Below, in pieces: positions 23,620-29,090 of a stretch of DNA of 30,330 nucleotides; the first letter of the stretch is position 1, and each line of letters opens with the position of its first letter. The position numbers were made by a program, and so were the translations under genes. The DNA comes from Marvinbryantia sp964455335 (lineage in GTDB: Bacteria; Bacillota; Clostridia; Lachnospirales; Lachnospiraceae): positions 1 through 30,330 of the forward strand of contig CAYVVW010000005.1 in assembly GCA_964455335.1 (NCBI GenBank). Reading direction: 5' to 3'. Below the pieces are notes generated by a model. That model did not search any database. It worked only from the letters and a program-made list of their open reading frames with translations, and was not told the origin of the DNA.

Positions 23620-24270
23620 ATGAAAAAGAACGCAACGGAACTTGTATTTATCCTCGATAAAAGCGGGTCGATGTCCGGCCTGGAAAAGGACACCATCGGC
23701 GGTTTTAATTCCATGCTGGAAAAGCAAAAAAAGGTGGGCGGGGAGTGCCGCATCACCACGGTGTTGTTCGATCACACCTACACGCTGCTTCACGACCGCA
23801 ATGACATTCGGGCGGTTGCACCCATGACGCAAAAGGAGTATTTTGTGGGCGGTTCCACGGCGCTGCTTGACGCAATCGGCACGACGATCCACCGGATTGC
23901 CACCGCGCAAAAACATGCCGTTCCGGACGAGCGCGCCCAAAAAGTGATGTTTGTCATCATCACGGACGGCGAGGAAAATTCCAGCACGGAATATACCGCC
24001 GACAAGATTCGCAGCATGATCGAATGGGAAAAAGAAAAATACGGATGGGAATTTCTCTTCCTCGGGGCGAATATCGATGCGGTGCAGACGGCGTCCAGGT
24101 ATGGGATCGGCGCGGATCGCGCTGTGGACTATGTTCCAGACGCGAAAGGAACGCAGCTGAATTTTGAGGCCATGGCCGAGACGGTCGCCTGCTACCGCAT
24201 GAGCGGGCAGGTGCCGGACGCGCCGATGGACGCCATCCGGGCCGACAAAAAAAAGAGAGGCAAAAAATAA
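23620..24270 (+). CDS. von Willebrand factor A domain protein
   Basis: This 216-residue cytoplasmic protein is essentially one vWA domain. The metal-ion-dependent adhesion site is complete: DKSGS (D13, S15, S17), T80 in GGSTALLDAI and D116 in IITDGEEN. No signal peptide or membrane segment is present. Such TerY-like stand-alone vWA proteins often act as scaffolds in stress or metal-related systems. I chose ATG 23620 because AGGAGG lies 6 nt upstream; the in-frame extension to 23527 has no ribosome binding site. The C-terminus is lysine-rich (DKKKRGKK). Its partner is unknown; the adjacent macro protein is the obvious candidate. Confidence 0.92.
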   Translation: MKKNATELVFILDKSGSMSGLEKDTIGGFNSMLEKQKKVGGECRITTVLFDHTYTLLHDRNDIRAVAPMTQKEYFVGGSTALLDAIGTTIHRIATAQKHAVPDERAQKVMFVIITDGEENSSTEYTADKIRSMIEWEKEKYGWEFLFLGANIDAVQTASRYGIGADRAVDYVPDAKGTQLNFEAMAETVACYRMSGQVPDAPMDAIRADKKKRGKK

Positions 24271-24297
24271 AATTTTAAGCGGGAGGGCATGGGCATT

Positions 24298-24795
24298 ATG
24301 GCGATTCCAAAAGCAATGCAAGGGAAATTTGACGAGATTTCCGCAATCCTAAATGATTATTGCGACAACTATCTGGATGAGGAGTACAAAGAGTTATGTA
24401 TCCGTGCTTTGGAAAAGCTTTGCCGCAAACGCCCATCGCCGTTAAATAGTGGGAGGGCGAAAACTTGGGCGGCGGGGATTATCCACGCGATTGGGAGCGC
24501 AAATTTCCTGTTCGACAAGGATCAGCCCATCCACATGACAGCAAAGGAACTTGCGGCACCATTGGGGGTCGCCGCATCCACGGCATCCGCTAAGGCTACG
24601 GAAATCAAAAGACTTTTAAAAATCAGCTATTTTTCCGTTGAATGGTGCCTGCCGTCCCAAATGGGGGACAATCCTCTCGTTTGGATGATAGAGGTGAATG
24701 GACTTCCTGTGGATGTGCGGTATTGTTCCAAAGAGTTTCAGGAATTGTGCTACCGTAGGGGGCTGATTCCCTACGTTCCTGGAGAGAAAGCGTAA
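24298..24795 (+). CDS. DUF6398-like protein
   Basis: The 165-residue protein resembles the DUF6398 family: EISAILNDYCDNYLDEEYKE, then LCRKRPSPLNSGRAKTWAAG, IIHAIGSANFLFDKDQP and a segment HMTAKELAAPLGVAASTASA followed by KATEIKRLLKI that looks like a helix-turn-helix. DNA binding is therefore possible but unproven. The C-terminal 60 residues (SYFSVEWCLPSQMGDNPLVW onwards) are outside the domain I recognise. GGGAGG at 24281 favours ATG 24298 (11-nt spacing) over ATG 24289 (2 nt). The gene is visibly more AT-rich than the housekeeping genes, in line with acquisition. It follows the vWA gene by 27 bp, so they may be co-transcribed. Confidence 0.75.
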   Translation: MAIPKAMQGKFDEISAILNDYCDNYLDEEYKELCIRALEKLCRKRPSPLNSGRAKTWAAGIIHAIGSANFLFDKDQPIHMTAKELAAPLGVAASTASAKATEIKRLLKISYFSVEWCLPSQMGDNPLVWMIEVNGLPVDVRYCSKEFQELCYRRGLIPYVPGEKA

Positions 24796-24880
24796 AATCA
24801 TACGCGCGTCAAAAGGTCCTGTGTTATATGAGGTTGCGGTAAAAAGACTGTACCGACATGAAGCGGAGAGGGAGAGAAAC

Positions 24881-26155
24881 ATGTGTAAAAAAGGGTGGGC
24901 TGCGTCTGTGGCATTGGCGGCGCTGTTGTGCGCTTGCGTTCCTGTCCATGCGGCCGCGCAAGTGGAGACGCAGGTGCGGCTGAAGGATGCCATATCCAAG
25001 GAACTGGGCTGTTATGTGGGGACGGCCATCACGGGCGGCGACATCAATAATCGCCGTGCGTGGGATTTGGTCACCACACATTTTAATGCCGTGACGATCG
25101 GGAACGAACTCAAGCCCGACGCGCTGTTCAATTACAGCAATGCCGTCTGCCCGGGAACGGAGGAGGACGAAGTCAACGGCCAGGCGCTCACAGTGCCCAA
25201 GCTCAATTTCTACCGCGCGGAGGTGATCCTCGACAAGATTTTGCAATGGAACAAAAAGCATCCGGAGGATGCCTTGAAAGTGCGGGGGCACGTGCTGGTG
25301 TGGCATTCCCAGACGCCCGAATGGTTTTTCCACGAAGGGTATGACAAGGAACAGCCGTATGTGGACGCGCAGACCATGGATCTGCGCCTGGAGTGGTACA
25401 TCCGCGAGGTGCTTTCGCACTTTACGGGCGAGGACAGCGCATACAAGGATTTGTTTTATGGCTGGGATGTGGTGAACGAGGCCGTGAGTGACGCGACGGG
25501 CACCTACCGGACCGATGCCGAAAATCCGGACGAGCCGCTCTCGAACGACACGCACGGCAGCAATTCCAGCTGGTGGCACGTCTACCAGAGCAAAGCCTAT
25601 ATCTTGCACGCGTTTGTCTACGCCAACAAATATGCGCCTGCCGATCTGGAGCTGTACTACAATGATTACAATGAGTGCGGCTCCCAAAAACAGATGGGGA
25701 TCGTGGAATTGCTGCGCGCAATCAAGGCGACGGACGGCGCGCGCATCGATGCCATGGGCATGCAGGGCCATTACAACATGGAATCTCCCAGCATGTCGGA
25801 ATTTGAAATGGCCATCCGCATGTACGCAAAAGAAGTGGGCAACGTGCAAATCACGGAATTGGACATGAAATCGAGCGCGGAATATGATGGAAGCCCCGCA
25901 TCCAAGGAAAAAGAATATGAGGACCAGGCAAAGCGCTACGGCACACTTTATTGGGCGATGAAGGCGACCAACAAAGAACCAGACATCCAAATCACGTCGC
26001 TGACCTTTTGGGGAACCGCGGATCACTTGTCCTGGCTGCAGAGCCGTTCCGACGTCGGGGGCGGCAACACGACCGGTTTGCCGGAATGCCCGCTTTTGTT
26101 CGACGAGCACTACCAGAAAAAACCTGCATTTTACGTGTTTGCGGGGGAAAGGTAA
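24881..26155 (+). CDS. Secreted endo-1,4-beta-xylanase, GH10
   Basis: GH10 enzymes hydrolyse beta-1,4-xylan with retention. The 424-residue product begins with a Sec signal peptide (MCKKGWAASVALAALLCACV, probable cleavage after HAAA near residue 26). The catalytic domain follows: VTIGNELKPD, GHVLVWHSQTP, the acid/base E200 in WDVVNEAV, and the nucleophile E326 in QITELDMK, then LTFWGTADHLSW. No carbohydrate-binding module, dockerin or anchor is seen, so free secretion is likely. I chose ATG 24881 because GAGAGGGAGAG lies just upstream and the signal peptide then has normal length. No other glycan-degradation gene is nearby, so it is an orphan within the island. Confidence 0.95.
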   Translation: MCKKGWAASVALAALLCACVPVHAAAQVETQVRLKDAISKELGCYVGTAITGGDINNRRAWDLVTTHFNAVTIGNELKPDALFNYSNAVCPGTEEDEVNGQALTVPKLNFYRAEVILDKILQWNKKHPEDALKVRGHVLVWHSQTPEWFFHEGYDKEQPYVDAQTMDLRLEWYIREVLSHFTGEDSAYKDLFYGWDVVNEAVSDATGTYRTDAENPDEPLSNDTHGSNSSWWHVYQSKAYILHAFVYANKYAPADLELYYNDYNECGSQKQMGIVELLRAIKATDGARIDAMGMQGHYNMESPSMSEFEMAIRMYAKEVGNVQITELDMKSSAEYDGSPASKEKEYEDQAKRYGTLYWAMKATNKEPDIQITSLTFWGTADHLSWLQSRSDVGGGNTTGLPECPLLFDEHYQKKPAFYVFAGER

Positions 26156-26206
26156 CGTGAAAAAGGGCGTTCAGCCTTGGCTTCATAGAATCGAAAAATA
26201 GGAAGG

Positions 26207-26218
26207 GGATGCGCATCC
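26207..26218 (+). other. 12-bp perfect palindrome between ribosome binding site and start codon
   Basis: GGATGCGCATCC overlaps the end of the GGAAGGGG ribosome binding site (26201-26208) and ends 3 bp before ATG 26222. A hairpin here could occlude the ribosome binding site, or it could bind a small dimeric protein. It may also be chance. Confidence 0.3.
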
Positions 26219-26221
26219 GTT

Positions 26222-27166
26222 ATGAAAGCAAAATTTCACCTGCCTGGCCTGCGCTATAATTTTCCGCTCAATATGACGGTTTGCCAAATGATGAAAACCT
26301 CGCCGGAATTTTTCCGACCGGAGGTGGAGATTGCCTCTTTTTTTGGCGAATTTCCCACATCTCTTTGGAATGGCGGAAGGTTTAGCAACGGTGACCAGTG
26401 TGACGCGGGCTTTATCCGGTCTGTGATCGGCGCCATCAATGGGTTGGGCATCCCCATCCGCTACACGTATACCAACCCCTTGCTGACGAAAAAAGACCTG
26501 GACGACCCTTATTGCAATTTTTGTATGCAGGCCGCGGACAATGGAAAAAATGAGGTGATTGTCGTCTCGGAAGTCCTCGAGGAATACATCCGAAAAAGAT
26601 ACCCGCGCTTTCGGATCAACAGCTCCACGTGCAAGGAGATTCGGGAGATTGACGCGCTCAATGCGGAATTGGACAAGGATTATCACCTGGTCGTGCTCGA
26701 TTATAACCTCAACAACCAGTTCGATTTATTGGAAAAAATCAAGGACAAATCCAGGTGCGAAATTCTGGTAAATGCCTGTTGCGTGCCGAATTGCAAGCGG
26801 CGCGGGGAGCATTACCGCGCCATCGCGAGGCAGCAGGAAATTGTCTTAAAAAACCGAAAGCTGCCGCCGAGCAAACAGCTGCCCATGAAGGGGTGGCAAT
26901 GCGAGTATGGAGACAAAAATACTTACTACACGATCCAGAAATATCCGACGTTTGTTTCGCCGGAGGACGTGTTTGAAAAGTATTTGCCGATGGGATTTAC
27001 CAACTTCAAAATCGAGGGCCGCACGGCGAACCTCTTTGGGCTGATCGACAAGTATGCCCATTATCTCATGCGCCCCGAGCGCCGGGATGAGGGGAGGCTG
27101 ATGCTCACCCTGCTTTTGGAAAAAAGCAAAGTCATACAAGTCGGACGACCCAAAAAGAGCGGGTAA
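26222..27166 (+). CDS. Cysteine-rich U32-peptidase-like protein of unknown function
   Basis: This 314-residue protein is not one I can name confidently. The C-terminal FKIEGR (262-267) is the hallmark of the peptidase U32 family, and alternating strand/helix segments (EVIVVSEVLEEYIRKRYP; RINSSTCKEI; YHLVVLDYNLNN; EILVNACCVPNC) suggest a TIM-barrel-like fold. Ten cysteines are present (21, 60, 98, 101, 137, 179, 186, 187, 191, 227); C186/C187/C191 with C227, or C98-x2-C101, could hold a metal or iron-sulfur cluster, as U32-like UbiU/UbiV do. It has no signal peptide. An sce7726-family gene follows after 32 bp and is probably co-transcribed. Confidence 0.6.
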   Translation: MKAKFHLPGLRYNFPLNMTVCQMMKTSPEFFRPEVEIASFFGEFPTSLWNGGRFSNGDQCDAGFIRSVIGAINGLGIPIRYTYTNPLLTKKDLDDPYCNFCMQAADNGKNEVIVVSEVLEEYIRKRYPRFRINSSTCKEIREIDALNAELDKDYHLVVLDYNLNNQFDLLEKIKDKSRCEILVNACCVPNCKRRGEHYRAIARQQEIVLKNRKLPPSKQLPMKGWQCEYGDKNTYYTIQKYPTFVSPEDVFEKYLPMGFTNFKIEGRTANLFGLIDKYAHYLMRPERRDEGRLMLTLLLEKSKVIQVGRPKKSG

Positions 27167-27198
27167 TGGATCGGGATTGGAAGGGCGGGATGTGACGC

Positions 27199-27843
27199 AT
27201 GGCGCAACTTTTGGACAAAGACATTCGGGAGCCTTTGTTTGATTTCTTGGAAATGTCTTTTGGGAAAGTGCGGATATTTGAGGAAAAACGCATGGGAAAT
27301 TCGCGGGCGGACCTTGTGATGGTCACGCCCGCTGCCATTGTGGGCATTGAGATCAAAAGCGATGCGGACACCTATGCCAGGCTTTCCCGGCAGGTGCGGG
27401 ATTATGACACCTATTATGACCGCAACTACCTTGTGGCGGGAACCCGCCATGCCGCGCATGTGGAAGAGCATGTGCCGGCGCACTGGGGCATCATCACCGT
27501 GGAACTGGAGGGCGGGCAGCCGGATTTTTACCTATTGCGGAGGGCAAAAGAGAACCCGCACCTGGACTGGCAGAAGAAGCTGGGCATCCTCTGGCGTCCG
27601 GAACTGGCGCACATCCAGGAGCAAAATGGGATGTGCAAATATGCGGGAAACAGCAAGGCGTTTGTCGTGGGAAAAATCCTGGAGCGCGTGCCGCCAGAGA
27701 GGCTGCAGCCGCAGATTTGCGAGGAACTCTTCGAGCGCGACTACGAAAACATCCACGAAACCATCAACGCATATCGCACAGAACATGGGAAAAAACCGCG
27801 CAGGCGCACCAAAAAAAGAAAGAGGAGCTACAAGGCGGGGTAA
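27199..27843 (+). CDS. sce7726-family protein (PD-(D/E)XK nuclease-like)
   Basis: The 214-residue product matches the sce7726 family pattern: LLDKDIREPLFDFLE at the N-terminus, RADLVMV with D38, then GIEIKSDADTYARL with E51 and K53, followed by RQVRDYDTYYDRNYLV and HVPAHWGIITVE. D38, E51 and K53 form a PD-(D/E)XK-type nuclease signature. The last 20 residues are strongly basic (KKPRRRTKKRKRSYK), suitable for nucleic-acid contact. Its biological role is not established. Spacing of 32 bp to the U32-like gene suggests one unit. GAAGGG and GGCGGGA lie upstream of ATG 27199. Confidence 0.82.
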   Translation: MAQLLDKDIREPLFDFLEMSFGKVRIFEEKRMGNSRADLVMVTPAAIVGIEIKSDADTYARLSRQVRDYDTYYDRNYLVAGTRHAAHVEEHVPAHWGIITVELEGGQPDFYLLRRAKENPHLDWQKKLGILWRPELAHIQEQNGMCKYAGNSKAFVVGKILERVPPERLQPQICEELFERDYENIHETINAYRTEHGKKPRRRTKKRKRSYKAG

Positions 27844-27951
27844 GGAAACGTATGGCCTTTCGACGTGTATGCCATGAAAAGATGTTGCGTTGAAAAGATG
27901 CCCTGGCATCGTGGAAAAGTGACGGTTGTGTTATGAGGTTTGCGTCAGGAA

Positions 27952-28085
27952 GGCGCATGGGGCTTGTGTCATGAAAAAAAGACATGGGGGTTGTGCCATG
28001 AAATAAAACACGGGGCTTGTGCCATGAAAAAAGACATGGGGCTTGTGCCATGAAAAAAGACATGGGGTTTGCGTCATGAAAAAAA
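27952..28085 (+). repeat. Five tandem copies of a 24-29-bp repeat (CATGGGGCTTGTGCCATG core)
   Basis: Units at 27952-27980, 27981-28008, 28009-28032, 28033-28058 and 28059-28085 share GACATGGGGCTTGTGCCATG followed by 4-7 A. CATGG and CCATG at the unit ends can pair, so each unit could form a small hairpin. More degenerate relatives extend upstream to about 27869 (CATGAAAAGATG, TTGAAAAGATG, GTGGAAAAGTG). The array ends 3 bp before the -35 of the feo promoter. No coding frame is maintained across it. The gap 27844-28409 contains only this array, the promoter/operator and the 38-bp array. Confidence 0.92.
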
Positions 28086-28088
28086 GGG

Positions 28089-28117
28089 TTGACTTTCCCT
28101 TGATGTTAGTATATACT
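28089..28117 (+). promoter_or_regulatory. Promoter of the feo operon
   Basis: TTGACT (28089-28094) and TATACT (28112-28117) are spaced by exactly 17 bp. Transcription should begin near 28124, about 285 nt before the first feoA start. The -10 lies inside the palindrome at 28105-28120, so a bound repressor would block RNA polymerase. Confidence 0.85.
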
Positions 28118-28120
28118 AAC
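28105..28120 (+). promoter_or_regulatory. Palindromic operator GTTAGTATATACTAAC over the feo -10
   Basis: This is a perfect 16-bp palindrome with TTAG-N6-CTAA half-sites. The half-sites resemble those of DtxR/IdeR/MntR-family metalloregulators rather than a classical Fur box. Placement on the -10 of a ferrous-iron uptake operon supports metal-dependent repression. The identity of the regulator is inference; none is encoded in the window. Confidence 0.75.
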
Positions 28121-28350
28121 AAAAAAGGACGGCAAGACCAGGCAGCATGCCGCCGCATAAAAGAGGCAGTGAGGCTAGGCGGCAGCGTGCCACCGAGAAA
28201 AGGAAAGTAGTAGGGCCAGGCAGCGCGCCGCCAAGAAAAGGAAAGTAGTAAGGCCAAGCGGCGCGCAGCCGTGTAAAGGAAAGCGGCAAAGCCAGGTGTC
28301 GTGCCGCCGCATAAAAGAGGTGGTATGACCAGGCATTATGCCGCCGCGCG
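28121..28350 (+). repeat. Six tandem 38-39-bp repeats in the feo leader
   Basis: Units at 28121-28158, 28159-28197, 28198-28235, 28236-28273, 28274-28312 and 28313-28350 share an A-rich start (AAAAGGAAAG), GGCCAGGCAG near the middle and TGCCGCCGC at the end; a degraded seventh copy may start at 28351. Most units contain GGCA-N3-TGCC, which can fold as a small hairpin, and unit 5 keeps pairing through wobbles (GGTG-TCG-TGCC). The period is not a multiple of three, so it is not a coding repeat. The whole array lies within the predicted 5' leader of the feo mRNA. Confidence 0.93.
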
Positions 28351-28409
28351 AAGAAAGCGGCGGAGGTTGGTTGCCGTCACATGGAGAAATGGGAGAGGAG
28401 GTCAAGGAG

Positions 28410-28619
28410 ATGCCATTATCGATGGTTGGCGCGGGGGAACCCAGTGTGATTAAGAAAGTGGGCGGCCGCGGGGAGACAAGGAAGTTTTTGGAAAATCTCG
28501 GTTTTGTGACGGGCGGGGAGGTCACGGTCATCACGGAAATGGGCGGGAATCTCATCGTGAGCGTGAAGGACTCGCGCGTGGCGATCGGGAAAGAAATGGC
28601 AAACAAAATCCTCGTATGA
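28410..28619 (+). CDS. feoA: Ferrous iron transport protein FeoA (first copy)
   Basis: This 69-residue SH3-like protein matches the FeoA group with MPLSMVGAGEPSVIKKVGG, ETRKFLENLGFVTGGEVTV and NLIVSVKDSRVAIGKEMANK. FeoA proteins are cytoplasmic and are needed for FeoB-dependent Fe(II) uptake, probably by acting on FeoB. ATG 28410 was chosen because GAGGAGG lies 8 nt upstream and the family start is reached exactly; the in-frame extension to 28338 begins inside the 38-bp repeat array. A second FeoA follows. Confidence 0.93.
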   Translation: MPLSMVGAGEPSVIKKVGGRGETRKFLENLGFVTGGEVTVITEMGGNLIVSVKDSRVAIGKEMANKILV

Positions 28620-28682
28620 ATATGTGAAGAAAGGTTTGTATGTGAGCAATACCAGTGAAAAATGTCGGAGGAAAGGGTGGAG

Positions 28683-28916
28683 ATGCAGATGAGAACGTTA
28701 AGGGATGTTCCTTGCGGACAGACTGTAAAAGTTGCAAAACTGTCCGGGGAGGGACCTGTGAAAAGGCGGATTATGGATATGGGGCTTACAAAGGGCGTGG
28801 AAGTTTTTGTGCGAAAAGTCGCGCCGCTCGGCGACCCGATCGAGGTGACGGTGCGAGGATATGAACTGTCCATCAGAAAAGCGGATGCCGAACTGGTTGC
28901 GGTAGAGGGGATTTGA
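28683..28916 (+). CDS. feoA: Ferrous iron transport protein FeoA (second copy)
   Basis: The 77-residue product is a second, distinct FeoA: MRTLRDVPCGQTVKVAKL, GPVKRRIMDMGLTKGVEVFV, RKVAPLGDPIEVTVRGYELS and RKADAELVAV are typical. It differs clearly from the first FeoA, so the pair is not a recent duplication. GGAGGA lies 10 nt before ATG 28683; ATG 28662 and 28689 are also in frame, and the latter gives the most canonical family start. It lies 63 bp after the first feoA and 174 bp before feoB. Confidence 0.93.
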   Translation: MQMRTLRDVPCGQTVKVAKLSGEGPVKRRIMDMGLTKGVEVFVRKVAPLGDPIEVTVRGYELSIRKADAELVAVEGI

Positions 28917-28930
28917 CGAAAAACAAGATC

Positions 28931-28949
28931 AGAGGACGCTCTTTTTTTT
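28931..28949 (+). terminator. Weak terminator or attenuator candidate after the second feoA
   Basis: AGAG (28931-28934) can pair with CTCT (28939-28942) around GACG, followed by an uninterrupted run of T to 28949. The stem is only 4 bp, so termination would be partial at best; the T run is the stronger signal. Confidence 0.35.
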
Positions 28950-28959
28950 GCCCATACTG

Positions 28960-28973
28960 TTAGGCGAAACTAA
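28960..28973 (+). promoter_or_regulatory. Second TTAG-N6-CTAA operator-like site, upstream of feoB
   Basis: TTAGGCGAAACTAA has the same half-sites and 6-bp spacing as the operator at 28105-28120, and both are preceded by TG. It lies 117 bp before the feoB start. I see only a poor promoter here (TTGCCC 28949, TAATTT 28971, 16 bp apart), which the site would overlap. Separate control of feoB is possible. Confidence 0.5.
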
Positions 28974-29033
28974 TTTTGGGCTAGAAAGATTTTTCATGAA
29001 AAACAAAAGTTGCCGTTTGCCACAATCAGGTCC

Positions 29034-29075
29034 GCGAGACCAGAAATAAAAATCTGCGAGACCAAAAATAAAAAT
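29034..29075 (+). repeat. Two 20-bp direct repeats just upstream of feoB
   Basis: GCGAGACCAGAAATAAAAAT (29034-29053) and GCGAGACCAAAAATAAAAAT (29056-29075) differ at one base and have a 22-bp period, close to two DNA helical turns. They end immediately before the AGGAGG ribosome binding site of feoB (29076-29081). They may be a simple duplication or a tandem binding site. Confidence 0.9.
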
Positions 29076-29090
29076 AGGAGGAAAGCAGCA

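Noticed and set aside
24824..26110. Long minus-strand open frame (428 codons) opposite the xylanase gene
   Set aside because: It is a shadow of a GH10 gene with both catalytic glutamates in place; its translation is rich in His/Arg/Val without family motifs, as expected from GC-rich antisense frames.
27952..28085. Chain of micro-ORFs with overlapping ATGA start-stop codons (for example MGLVP) in the 26-bp array
   Set aside because: Unit lengths vary from 24 to 29 bp so the frame is not kept, one unit has lost the ATG, and there are no ribosome binding sites; the overlap follows from the repeated CCATGAAAA sequence.
28121..28350. CRISPR array
   Set aside because: Units are directly adjacent and degenerate with no unique spacers, and no cas gene is present.
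28175..28873. Minus-strand open frame (232 codons) across the 38-bp repeats and both feoA genes
   Set aside because: It is antisense to two recognisable FeoA proteins, has no ribosome binding site and only low-complexity translation in the repeat part.
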